From Streptomyces spinosisporus (lineage in GTDB: Bacteria; Actinomycetota; Actinomycetes; Streptomycetales; Streptomycetaceae), in assembly GCF_022698145.1 (NCBI RefSeq), contig NZ_JALDAX010000011.1, positions 186,001 to 250,000 on the forward strand: DNA of 64,000 bases. The letters run 5' to 3'. Every line of letters begins with the position of its first letter. Position 1 is the stretch's first letter. Shown here piece by piece: positions 54,352 through 62,316 of the stretch. The notes under the pieces are model-generated. The model worked only from the letters and a program-made list of their open reading frames with translations. It was not told the DNA's origin and did no database searches. The position numbers and the translations under genes are program-made.

Positions 54352-55386
54352 ATGACGCTTTCCACCCACGACACCGCCGAGCACATCTACGCCCACGGCC
54401 TGCGCAACCAGTGGCACCCCGTCGTGCCGTCGCACTTCGTCGAGCCCGGCGGCATGCGCAAGGTGACCGCCCTCGGCGAGAACTGGCTGCTCTTCCGCAG
54501 GTCCGACGGCACCCTCTCGATGCTCGCCGACCGCTGCCCGCACCGCGGCGCCCCGCTGTCGCTCGGCAAACACCTGGGCGACCGGGTCGCCTGCTGGTAC
54601 CACGGCGTCGAGGTCGACGGCACCGGCAAGGTCACCTCCGTGCCCGGCCTGCCCGGCTGCAATCTGGAGGGCAAGACCCTCGTCACCTCCCTGCCCGTGC
54701 GCGAGGTGGGCGGCGCGATCCTCGCGTACTTCGGCGACGAGGAGCACCCCGAACCGGTCGACCTCACGCTCCCGGACCCGCTGGCCGACGACGGCATCGA
54801 CGCCTTCCTCTGCTACGCCGAATGGAACGTCCCGTGGCGCTACGCCATGGAGAACCTGCTCGACCCGATGCACGGCGCGTTCCTGCACAACGAGTCCCAC
54901 ACGATGTTCGCCGGGGACACGACGGCGAAGTTCCGCATCCGGGAGACCGACCGCGGCTACTTCTTCGAGAAGACCGACCAGCGCGGTGTGAACTTCGACT
55001 GGGTCGAGCTGTGCCACACCGGCGTCGACTGGGTGGACCTGTCCATCCCCTACCCGCCCTCGGCCGGACCCGGCGGCCCCTTCGGCATCGTCGGCATGGC
55101 CTGCCCGGTGGACGCGGGCCGTACCGGCGTCTTCTTCTGGCGCTACCGCAAGGTGCGGGACTGGCAGCGGGACACCTGGCGCTTCCTCTACAAGACCCTC
55201 ATCGAGGCCCGTCACTGGGAGGTCCTGGAGCAGGACCGCGTCATGCTCGAAGCCATGCCGCACGATGCCGACCAGCGCGAGAACCTCTACCAGCACGACC
55301 TCGGCATCGTCCGCCTCCGCCGTCTCTACCAGGCGCGGGCCAGGCAGCAGTCGAAGGCGGTACCGCCCGCCGGCGCGGCCGTATGA
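54352..55386 (+). CDS. Rieske non-heme iron oxygenase, terminal oxygenase subunit
   Basis: A 344-residue oxygenase. The Rieske cluster ligands are Cys62 and His64 (RCPHRGAPL) and Cys81 and His84 (CWYHGVEV). The mononuclear iron site is in NLLDPMHGAFLHNE with Asp171, His174 and His179. The single-subunit size is that of vanillate demethylase/phthalate-type oxygenases. It works with the VanB-type reductase encoded upstream and probably starts the pathway by demethylation or ring hydroxylation. It ends 19 bp before the convergent marR gene. Confidence 0.92.
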   Translation: MTLSTHDTAEHIYAHGLRNQWHPVVPSHFVEPGGMRKVTALGENWLLFRRSDGTLSMLADRCPHRGAPLSLGKHLGDRVACWYHGVEVDGTGKVTSVPGLPGCNLEGKTLVTSLPVREVGGAILAYFGDEEHPEPVDLTLPDPLADDGIDAFLCYAEWNVPWRYAMENLLDPMHGAFLHNESHTMFAGDTTAKFRIRETDRGYFFEKTDQRGVNFDWVELCHTGVDWVDLSIPYPPSAGPGGPFGIVGMACPVDAGRTGVFFWRYRKVRDWQRDTWRFLYKTLIEARHWEVLEQDRVMLEAMPHDADQRENLYQHDLGIVRLRRLYQARARQQSKAVPPAGAAV

Positions 55387-55405
55387 GTCAGCCGCGGCCA
55401 CCGGC

Positions 55406-55972
55406 TCAGCTCGGGTTCGGCCCGGCCTCCACGGCCTCGTTGGACGTCACCGCCTCGTCGGACTCCACGATCGAACGCTCCAACTTGGAGAGCAGACCGC
55501 CGAGTTGACGCCGCTCGGCGGGTGACAGCCCGCCGAGCATCCGGCGTTCGTTCTCCAGGTGGGCGGCGAAGACCTCGTCGATCTTCTTCAACCCGGCCTC
55601 GGTCAGGCGTGAGTACACGACCCGGCGGTCCTCGGCGTCCCGCTCCCGCACGAGCAGCCCGTCCTTCTCGAGCCGGTCCAGGCGCAGGGTCACCCCGGCC
55701 GACGAGATCAGCCCCGAGGCGGCGAGCTGTCCCGCCGTGAGCCGGTACGGCGCCCCCGACCGGCGCAGCGCGGTGAGCACGTCGAACCCGGCGACGGACA
55801 GGCCGTGCGCATCGAGCTGCGAGGTCATCCGCGACTGGTACTGCAGATACGAGCGGTGCAGCCGGGCCAGCACCTCCAGCGGCGTCGTGTCGAGCTCGGG
55901 CCGCTCACGGGCCCAGTCGTCGACGATCCCCGAAACGGCGTCGGGCCGCTTCGCCGACCTGCGCTGCGCCAT
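55406..55972 (-). CDS. MarR family transcriptional regulator
   Basis: A 188-residue regulator with a winged helix: FDVLTALRRSGAPYRLTAGQ, LAASGLISSAGVTLRLDRLE, KDGLLVRERDAEDRRVVYSR. Flanking helices form the dimerisation region. Start ATG 55972 has GAGGGGA upstream; ATG 55990 is possible but lacks a site. It converges on the oxygenase operon. A site in its own promoter (55998) resembles two sites in the operon/MFS promoter, so it likely represses all three units until a pathway compound binds. Confidence 0.9.
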   Translation of the reverse strand: MAQRRSAKRPDAVSGIVDDWARERPELDTTPLEVLARLHRSYLQYQSRMTSQLDAHGLSVAGFDVLTALRRSGAPYRLTAGQLAASGLISSAGVTLRLDRLEKDGLLVRERDAEDRRVVYSRLTEAGLKKIDEVFAAHLENERRMLGGLSPAERRQLGGLLSKLERSIVESDEAVTSNEAVEAGPNPS

Positions 55973-55997
55973 GTCTTCCCCTCGCGGCATATATCTG

Positions 55998-56016
55998 GTG
56001 TTGAAATCTTAGCCCT
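55998..56016. promoter_or_regulatory. Candidate MarR operator, site 3 (autoregulation)
   Basis: GTGTTGAAATCTTAGCCCT resembles site 1 (GTGCTGAACATCTCAGCGCT) with one gap and three substitutions. It lies 26 bp upstream of the marR ATG in a locally AT-rich promoter. Confidence 0.5.
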
Positions 56017-56087
56017 GAGGGAAAGCGCCGCTCATTACGTGGGTCGTGGTGGCCCCGGTGGGTCGTGGTGGCCCCGGCGGGACGCGG

Positions 56088-56525
56088 TCAGCCCCGGTCC
56101 GGGTCGAATTCCATCACCTGAGTGAGACGGATGTTGTTGCCCGAGGGGTCGCGGAACGACGTGTCGATGCCGTACGGCTGCACCGTCGGCGGGTCGTTGA
56201 ACTCGACACCGCGGGCGGACAGCTCGTCGTAGGCGGCCTTGCAGTCGTCCGTCTCCAGGAACAGTGTGCCGCCCGCACCCTTGGCCACCAGATCGGAGAG
56301 CTGGGCACTGGCGGTCTCGTCCAGCATGGGCTGCCGCGGCACGGGCATCAGCACCAGCGCCGGACCGTCCCCACCGGGCGGGCCGACGCACAGCCACCGG
56401 AAGCTCCATGCCTCCATGGTCACGTCCGCCCGGACCTCCCAGCCCAGCTTGTCGGTGTAGAAGGCGAGCGCCTCGTCCTGGTCGTGCACCCAGAACTGCG
56501 CATTGGCGATCTTGATGCTTGTCAT
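56088..56525 (-). CDS. VOC family (glyoxalase/bleomycin-resistance-like) protein
   Basis: A 145-residue single VOC-fold protein: IKIANAQFWVHDQDEALAFY, DKLGWEVRADVTMEAWSFRW, DPSGNNIRLTQ at the end. Such proteins range from lyases to antibiotic-binding resistance proteins; no specific role can be given. AAGGAG precedes the ATG. It follows the araC-type gene by 34 bp and is probably co-transcribed with it. Confidence 0.87.
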   Translation of the reverse strand: MTSIKIANAQFWVHDQDEALAFYTDKLGWEVRADVTMEAWSFRWLCVGPPGGDGPALVLMPVPRQPMLDETASAQLSDLVAKGAGGTLFLETDDCKAAYDELSARGVEFNDPPTVQPYGIDTSFRDPSGNNIRLTQVMEFDPDRG

Positions 56526-56559
56526 GGCCGCTCCTTGGTCGACTTGCCTGGGAACGACG

Positions 56560-57003
56560 CTAGGCAGTGGACGCGGACGTGTCTTCTCGAAACGTGCGGT
56601 TCTGCGGACGCGCGTAGGCCATGGCCACACAGCGGGGGATGCGCACATGCCGCGCGGCGGGCGGATGGGCCGCCCGGTAGGCCTGCGGGGTCGTCCCGTA
56701 CATCCTGCGGAAACTCGTCGTGAACGATCCGATGCTCTGCGCACCCACGGCAACCGCGATCGTGGCCACAGTCCAGTCGGTCGTCACCAGCAGCGACGCG
56801 GCCCGCTCCAGGCGACGGGTCAGCAGGTACTGGTGCGGCGACTCACCGAACGCGGCCTTGAAACGCCGGCTGAAGTGCGCCGGGGACAGCGCGGCGGCCG
56901 CGGCCATGTCGGCGACGGTGAGTGCCTCGCAGTAGCGCGCGTCGGCGAGATCCTTGGCGCGGAGCAGATGACGAGCGATCGGTACGGGGGCCACGTAGAC
57001 CAT
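56560..57003 (-). CDS. Short AraC family regulator
   Basis: A 147-residue protein that is essentially an AraC DNA-binding domain: LTVADMAAAAALSPAHFSRR, FKAAFGESPHQYLLTRRLER and IGSFTTSFRRMYGTTPQAYR. No N-terminal sensor domain is present. The ATG at 57003 is the best start; upstream reading would be Pro/Arg-rich. It may regulate the downstream VOC gene. It is divergent from an alpha/beta hydrolase gene. Confidence 0.87.
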   Translation of the reverse strand: MVYVAPVPIARHLLRAKDLADARYCEALTVADMAAAAALSPAHFSRRFKAAFGESPHQYLLTRRLERAASLLVTTDWTVATIAVAVGAQSIGSFTTSFRRMYGTTPQAYRAAHPPAARHVRIPRCVAMAYARPQNRTFREDTSASTA

Positions 57004-57109
57004 TGTGCGGCGGGCGGGCGCCGCCGGTCGTGGGGGTGCGGGTGGCCGGCCGGGTGGGTCTGCTGTGATGGGGAAGGGGTACCGGCCTGAGCGAGCGGTG
57101 GGAGCGGTG

Positions 57110-57964
57110 ATGACCGAGCGTGTTGTCGAGGTGGACGGCATCGAACTGTGCGTCGAGTCCTTCGGCGACCCGTCGCAACCGCCCGTCCTGCTCGTCATGG
57201 GCACCGGGGCCTCGATGCTCTGGTGGGAGGACGGCTTCTGCCGGATGCTCGCCGAGGGCGGTCGCTTCGTGATCCGCTACGACCACCGCGACACCGGCCG
57301 ATCGGTCACGTACGAGGTGGGTCGACCCGGGTACACCGGCGCTGACCTCGTCGCTGACGCCGCCCGAGTGCTCGACGCCCATGAGATCCCGGCGGCGCAC
57401 ATCGTGGGTGTCTCTGCCGGAGGAGCGCTCGCGCAGCTGCTCGCGCTCGACCACCCGGACCGCGTCAGCTCGCTCGTCCTGATCAGCACGTCGTGCGCCG
57501 TGTCGATCGATTGCGAACTTCCCCCGCCGACCGAGGAGTTCATGCGCTTCTTCTCGGACGCGCACGTCGACTGGTCGGACACCGGCTCGGTGATCGACCA
57601 CCAAGTGGCGTACGCGCGCGTGCTCGCCGGGGGCCGCCGCCCGTTCGACGAAGCTGCCGCGCGCAGCCTTGTGCGGCGCGATGTCGAGCGCGCACACGAC
57701 TTCATGGCGGTCCGCAATCACGACGCACTGCCGGACGGCGAACTGCCGGATGCACCCCTGTCCTCGATCGCCGCGCCCACGCTGGTGATCCACGGCAGCG
57801 CCGATCCCCTGTTCCCGCTCCGGCACGGCGAGGTCCTCGCCGAACACATCCCCGGCGCAAGGATGCTGACCCTGCCGGACGCCGGCCATGGCGTCGAGCG
57901 CGCCGACTGGACGACGATCGCCGCCGCGATCCTGGAGCACACCGCTGCCAACGGCCGCCAGTGA
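57110..57964 (+). CDS. Alpha/beta hydrolase
   Basis: A 284-residue hydrolase: LLVMGTGASMLWWEDGFCRM, IRYDHRDTGRS, nucleophile elbow IVGVSAGGALAQLLALD, acid LVIHGSADPLFP and His in LPDAGHGVERAD. The group includes TAP-like and aclacinomycin methylesterase-type enzymes acting on esters; substrate unknown. GGGAG lies seven bases before ATG 57110. It is divergent from the AraC gene and followed by pseudogene debris. Confidence 0.9.
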   Translation: MTERVVEVDGIELCVESFGDPSQPPVLLVMGTGASMLWWEDGFCRMLAEGGRFVIRYDHRDTGRSVTYEVGRPGYTGADLVADAARVLDAHEIPAAHIVGVSAGGALAQLLALDHPDRVSSLVLISTSCAVSIDCELPPPTEEFMRFFSDAHVDWSDTGSVIDHQVAYARVLAGGRRPFDEAAARSLVRRDVERAHDFMAVRNHDALPDGELPDAPLSSIAAPTLVIHGSADPLFPLRHGEVLAEHIPGARMLTLPDAGHGVERADWTTIAAAILEHTAANGRQ

Positions 57965-58046
57965 CACGGATGTTGATGCGAGACGCTGCCGTACAGCCGT
58001 TCGCGTCAGGGGCGACGTGGCGGTCGGTGAGGGGAGAGGCTCACAG

Positions 58047-58175
58047 GAGGTGGCCGTCCTCCACTTCCTCACCGACGCCGAGAAGCCCGACCGGATCGTC
58101 ACCACCCCGCGCGACGCGCTGCCGGACGGCAGCTTCGTGGTCCTCTCGCACGCCACCGTCCGCCCGGTCCGAGAA
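58047..58175 (+). pseudogene. Remnant of a SAM-dependent methyltransferase (Methyltransf_19-like)
   Basis: A fragment translating to EVAVLHFLTDAEKPDRIVTT, PRDALPDGSFVVLSHATVRP matches the core of the S-adenosyl-L-methionine methyltransferases common in actinobacteria (VLHFL, ALxxGSxLxLSHAT). There is no cofactor-binding N-terminus, and the sequence is lost downstream, with hints of continuation in another frame (EKVGFYGG). It is a decayed piece, not a gene. Confidence 0.65.
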
Positions 58176-58274
58176 GGTTGGCTTCTACGGCGGCGGGCGC
58201 GCGCAAGTCCCGCCGATCGCTCCTGGCGGAAATGTCATAGGAACCGATCTTGCCCTGATGATGTCTGGGCGAAC

Positions 58275-58715
58275 ATGGCGAGTCTTGCGTTTCTCATCCT
58301 GGTGTTCGCGCCGTTCCTCATGCCGTTGGTGGTGGTGGGCGCCGGTGCGGCCCTGATCCGGCGGGCCGCCACCCGGCAGCCGATCAGCGGCCTGCGCCTG
58401 CCCAGCGGTACGACCTGCACGCTGGTGGCCGTTCTGGCCGGGGCGGCGGCGCTGGGCGCATACGCGTGGGGCGTGATGTCGGGCTTCTACATCCTGGACC
58501 CGGACCAGATGTGCGCGGCACGCGGCGCCCGGGGTGATCACATCGTGACCCGTGCGACCCTGCCGGTCAGCGCTCAGTGCGTCACCTCGGACGGCGTGGG
58601 GACCGAACTGGTGCCGGCCTGGGTGAACCCGGTGGTTTTCGTGGGCCTGACACTCTTCGTCCTCGCCGTCGTGACGGGAATCATCGGGCTGACGCGCCGG
58701 GGCCGTGCCCGCTGA
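58275..58715 (+). CDS. Hypothetical membrane protein
   Basis: A 146-residue protein with three predicted membrane segments (about residues 2-28, 45-65 and 112-136). Between the last two is an exported-looking stretch with two Cys (DPDQMCAARGARGD and VSAQCVTSDG), which could form a disulfide. The family is unknown to me. The reading frame is open into the upstream methyltransferase remnant, so the start is uncertain; ATG 58275 begins just at the first membrane helix. Confidence 0.6.
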   Translation: MASLAFLILVFAPFLMPLVVVGAGAALIRRAATRQPISGLRLPSGTTCTLVAVLAGAAALGAYAWGVMSGFYILDPDQMCAARGARGDHIVTRATLPVSAQCVTSDGVGTELVPAWVNPVVFVGLTLFVLAVVTGIIGLTRRGRAR

Positions 58716-58789
58716 GGGGCCGCAAGCAGCCCGCCATGCTGCGACGTGTCTGATCGACCGGTGATCTGGATGTCATGGTCGGAACAGGC

Positions 58790-58810
58790 TTGACCTTGAC
58801 GCTGGGTCAA
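58790..58810. promoter_or_regulatory. Candidate MerR-type operator/promoter
   Basis: TTGACC (58790-58795) and GGTCAA (58805-58810) are perfect 6-bp arms around a 9-bp centre, 63-84 bp upstream of the ABC ATPase ATG. This is the layout of sites bound by MerR-family regulators, where the left arm is also the -35 hexamer. The merR gene is the third gene of the same unit. Confidence 0.6.
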
Positions 58811-58873
58811 CCCTCCAAGCTTCCGGCAGGAGCTTCCTCGCAGTCGCCGGGGACGACTCCACGAAGGAGGCAG

Positions 58874-59688
58874 ATGACCATGACGGCCCGATCGATCGCC
58901 GGCCCGGTAATTCGCGTGCGGGGTTTGGAGAAGGCGTACGAGAAGCTGGAAGTGTTGCGCGGGGTCGACTTCGAGGTGGCGCGGGCACCATTTTCGCCCT
59001 ACTCGGCTCCAACGGGGCAGGCAAGACCACGACCGTGCGGATCCTCGCCACGCTCCTGAAGGCCGACGCGGGGACGGCAACCGTCCACGGCTTCGACGTC
59101 GCCGAGCAACCGGCGGATGTGAGGGAGTCCATCAGCCTCACCGGGCAGTTCGCGGCCGTCGACGAGATCCTCAGCGGCCGGGAGAACCTCGTCCTCGTCG
59201 CCAGGCTGCGCCACCTCAAGGACCCGGGCGCGATCGCGGACGACCTGCTGAGGCGTTTCTCGCTGACCGATGCCGGCCTGCGCAAGGTGTCCATGTATTC
59301 GGGTGGAATGCGCCGCCGGCTGGACATCGCGATGAGTCTCATTGGAGCTCCATCCGTGATCTTCCTGGACGAGCCTACGGCCGGACTCGACCCCGAGGCA
59401 CGCATCGGGGTATGGCATGCCGTAAGGGAACTCGCCGAGTACGGCACGACGGTGCTGCTCACCACGCAGTACCTGGACGAGGCCGAGCAGCTCGCCGACC
59501 GGATCGCGATCCTCCACCAGGGTCGGATCATCGTGAACGGCACCCTCAGCGAGCTCAAGCAGCTCTTCCCGCCCGCCAAGGTCGAGTACGTCGAGAAGCA
59601 GCCGACCCTGGAGGAGATCTTCCTCGCAGTCATCGGCAGCGGCGACAAGAGCGAAGCCACCAGCAGGACAGCCGGGGGACAAGGATGA
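58874..59688 (+). pseudogene. DrrA-like ABC transporter ATP-binding protein, frameshifted
   Basis: Two frames together make a complete DrrA-type ATPase. The first (from ATG 58874, AAGGAGG upstream) encodes VIRVRGLEKAYEKLEVLRGV, DFEVAR; after about 58984 the sense continues one frame back as GTIFALLGSNGAGKTTTVRI, with Walker A, then YSGGMRRRLDIAMSLIG and VIFLDEPTAGLDPEAR. One G appears missing in GCGGGCACC; with GCGGGGCACC the protein is intact. It could be a sequencing error, a recent mutation or, less likely, frameshifting, as no slippery heptamer is seen. The product would power drug export with the next gene. Confidence 0.85.
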
Positions 59689-60446
59689 CTGCGTACTTCT
59701 TCAGCGACACTGCCGCGCTCACGGGGCGGACCCTGCGCCACGTCACACGCAGCATGGACACCATCATCACGACCGTCATCACGCCCGTCGCCATGATGCT
59801 GATGTTCGTCTATGTGTTCGGCGGCGCCATTGACACCGGGTCGGTCTCGTACGTGAACTACATGCTGCCCGGCATCCTTCTCATGACCATCGCTTCGGGC
59901 ATTTCCTACACCGCGTACCGATTGTTCATCGACGTGCAGAGCGGGATCTTCGAGCGGTTCCAGTCCATGCCGATCGCACGCTCGGGTGTGCTGTGGGCCC
60001 ACGTCGTCACCTCCCTGGTCGCCAACCTGATCGCGCTCGTGCTCGTCGTCGGCGTCGCTCTGCTCATGGGCTTCCGCTCAGGGGCTGGAGTGTCGGCATG
60101 GCTCGCGGTCGCCGGCATCCTGCTCCTGTTCACCCTGGCGCTGACCTGGCTCGCCGTGATCCCCGGTCTCTCCGCGTCGTCGGTCGAGGGGGCCGGCGCG
60201 TTCGCCTACCCGCTCATCTTCCTGCCGTTCGTCAGCTCGGCGTTCGTGCCCACCAGGACGATGCCCGGCCCGGTGCGCTGGTTCGCCGAACATCAGCCGG
60301 TGACGTCGATCGTCAACACGATCCGCAGCCTGTTCGCCCGGCAGTCGGTCGGCGACGACATCTGGACCGCCCTCGCCTGGTGCCTCGGCATCCTCGTCGT
60401 GGCGTACGTCTTCGCGATGGCCGTCTACCGCCGGAAGATCGCCTGA
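59685..60446 (+). CDS. ABC-2 type transporter permease, DrrB-like
   Basis: A 253-residue permease with six predicted membrane segments, including MLPGILLMTIASGISYTAYR, GIFERFQSMPIARSGVLWAH (the ABC-2 signature region) and LPFVSSAFVPTRTMPGPVRW. It pairs with the DrrA-like ATPase, whose stop it overlaps (ATGA), forming an export system like that for anthracyclines. The permease reading frame is intact even though the ATPase is not. Confidence 0.9.
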   Translation: MTAYFFSDTAALTGRTLRHVTRSMDTIITTVITPVAMMLMFVYVFGGAIDTGSVSYVNYMLPGILLMTIASGISYTAYRLFIDVQSGIFERFQSMPIARSGVLWAHVVTSLVANLIALVLVVGVALLMGFRSGAGVSAWLAVAGILLLFTLALTWLAVIPGLSASSVEGAGAFAYPLIFLPFVSSAFVPTRTMPGPVRWFAEHQPVTSIVNTIRSLFARQSVGDDIWTALAWCLGILVVAYVFAMAVYRRKIA

Positions 60447-60461
60447 GGCAGGGTGGGACCC

Positions 60462-61256
60462 ATGCTCACCATCAGCCGGCTTGCGGCGTACGCCGGGGTC
60501 ACTGTGCGGGCAGTACGCCACTATCACCGGATCGGGTTGCTGCCGGAGCCCGCACGCGACCGGTCCGGATACCGGACCTACGACGCCGTTGCGGTCGTAC
60601 GACTGATCCGGATCCGCACCCTGGCCGACGCAGGCGTGCCGCTGGCCCGGGTGCAGGAGCTCCTCGACGCCGGCACGAAGGAGTTCGCCGGCGGCGTCCA
60701 GGAGATCGACAAGGCCCTGCGCGCCGAGATCCGGCGCTTGCAGGATACTCGCGGCCGTCTCGCCAGGCTTGCCGCCGGGGAGCACCTGGCGCTTCCGCAG
60801 AGCGTTGTGGACTATCTCGACCGGCTGCGCGGTCTCGGCGTTGAGGAGCGGTACATCGAGATGGAGCGGGACGCCTGGATCATGATCGCCGCCCAGGTGC
60901 CGCATTCGATCGACGCCGTGATCGCCAAGAAGCACGAGGAGCTGGACGACCCCGACACGGTGAGGCTCTACAGCCTGCTCAGCGGGGCACTCGACTGGCC
61001 GGCCGACGATCCGCGGATCGTCGAGGTCGCCGACATCATGGAACGCTTGATGGTGCGCGCCATGGAGGCCGGCGAGGTGGGTGCCGATGACGGTATCGAC
61101 GATCAGTTCGTCGACCTGCTGGACTCGGCCATGGTCGAGTCCTCACCGCACGCCGCGCGGCTGTTGGCGATTCTGGAGGAGCGGGGCTGGAAGGGCTGGA
61201 CGCGCATCGAGCGAGTGCCTGCCGACAGACTCAACACTGAGCCGCCGCCATCGTGA
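60462..61256 (+). CDS. MerR family transcriptional regulator
   Basis: A 264-residue regulator with the MerR DNA-binding domain at the N-terminus (LTISRLAAYAGVTVRAVRHY, HRIGLLPEPARDRSGYRTYD) and a coiled-coil dimerisation helix (about 80-115), then a helical C-terminal domain of the TipA-like-length class that may bind drugs. It probably activates the ABC unit through the dyad at 58790. ATG 60462 is 15 bp after the permease stop; GTG 60453 is an alternative. Confidence 0.9.
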   Translation: MLTISRLAAYAGVTVRAVRHYHRIGLLPEPARDRSGYRTYDAVAVVRLIRIRTLADAGVPLARVQELLDAGTKEFAGGVQEIDKALRAEIRRLQDTRGRLARLAAGEHLALPQSVVDYLDRLRGLGVEERYIEMERDAWIMIAAQVPHSIDAVIAKKHEELDDPDTVRLYSLLSGALDWPADDPRIVEVADIMERLMVRAMEAGEVGADDGIDDQFVDLLDSAMVESSPHAARLLAILEERGWKGWTRIERVPADRLNTEPPPS

Positions 61257-61406
61257 TGACAGGTCAGGGTCCTGGAGCGACGCCATTCGGGGGCATGCAG
61301 GAGGGCACCTGTGGTGTCGTCGAGCAGGGGTCAGGGTCCAGCCGACGGCTCCGGGGGGCCGAACCCGACGGATCTTGCCGGTGAGCTGCCCCCAGCCGAG
61401 CGGGGA

Positions 61407-61690
61407 GTAGTGGTCCGGCCGGGAGGGCGTACGGCACGAGTGCGCGCGGCAGTGCTGCAGGCCGCCTGGGGACGCCTCGGCGGAGCAGAGCTTTGCCCAC
61501 CTGGATCTCACTGACCACGCGCGCCGCGACGACGTGGGAAAGATGACCGTCTACCGGCGCTGAGGAACGGTCACCAGCCTCGTGCTCGACCTGCTGACGG
61601 ACATGACCGAGCAGTCACTGCCGCGCACCGAGACCGGCTCGCTGCTCGGCGACCTCGAGGCCAACGCCCCGCTCGTGCAAAGCACTGGTG
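61407..61690 (+). pseudogene. TetR family regulator remnant
   Basis: Reading across frames gives TetR-like segments: GRTARVRAAVLQAAWGRLGG in one frame, then HLDLTDHARRDDVGKMTVYR and, after an in-frame TGA at 61561 where a Trp is expected, GTVTSLVLDLLTDMTEQSLP and TGSLLGDLEANAPLVQST. A frameshift near 61480, a nonsense codon and loss of the C-terminal half at about 61690, where the cupin gene end begins, show that it is broken. It may have regulated the adjacent ABC or cupin genes. Confidence 0.8.
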
Positions 61691-61707
61691 ACACTGCAGC
61701 GAGCCGA

Positions 61708-62223
61708 TCACGCAGGCCGCTCCAGCGCAGCCCGCCACGCGGGGCTGTCGACATAGTGATTGTCGAACCGCTCCGAGGACTCGGCGATCTCCTTGGGGTC
61801 TGCCTCGCCGCGCGTGACGCGGCCGAGCAGCCGTAGGTAGTCGAACCGGCCCATGCCGGGGGTGAAGACGAACAGGACGTCCGCTTCGCAGCCCGGAGCG
61901 GCTGCGAAGGCGTGCGGGGTGTGGGGAGGCACCGCGAGGAAGTCTCCTTCGTTCAGGATGGTGACTTCCTCGCCGATCAGGACCTGAAGAGACCCGCTGA
62001 TGACGAAGAACAATTCCGTGGCGCGGGTGTGGAAGTGGGCCGGGGCTCCCGCCCCGCCCTTCGCGAAGTGGGAGCGGTAGCTCGTGAAACCGTCCGCGGT
62101 CGCGCCCGACTCGGCCAGCAGGGTGATCACGCTGCTCGGGTCGGCGCAGGTCTCGGCATCGGTGTGGCGGGTCAGCACGGGCGAGGTGGTGGGTGCGGGG
62201 GCGGCGGGTGTCTGCTCGTTCAT
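61708..62223 (-). CDS. Cupin domain protein
   Basis: A 171-residue single cupin: GAPAHFHTRATELFFVISGS with the HxH...E metal ligands, LNEGDFLAVPPHTPHAFAAA as second motif, and a C-terminal helical extension (LLGRVTRGEADPKEIAESSE). Quercetinase-like and other dioxygenase cupins have this build; substrate unknown. AGGAGCAACATC precedes the ATG. It follows the MFS gene by 93 bp on the same strand. Confidence 0.88.
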   Translation of the reverse strand: MNEQTPAAPAPTTSPVLTRHTDAETCADPSSVITLLAESGATADGFTSYRSHFAKGGAGAPAHFHTRATELFFVISGSLQVLIGEEVTILNEGDFLAVPPHTPHAFAAAPGCEADVLFVFTPGMGRFDYLRLLGRVTRGEADPKEIAESSERFDNHYVDSPAWRAALERPA

Positions 62224-62316
62224 GATGTTGCTCCTGGGTCAATGAGCGGATTCCGTACGGGGGATGCATTGCCGCGGCGCGGCGCGGCGCGAGGTGGGGC
62301 GAGGGGGCCGGGCGCT

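Noticed and set aside
58970-59000. Programmed -1 frameshift in the DrrA-like gene
   Set aside because: No slippery heptamer or downstream structure was seen; a missing G explains the break more simply.
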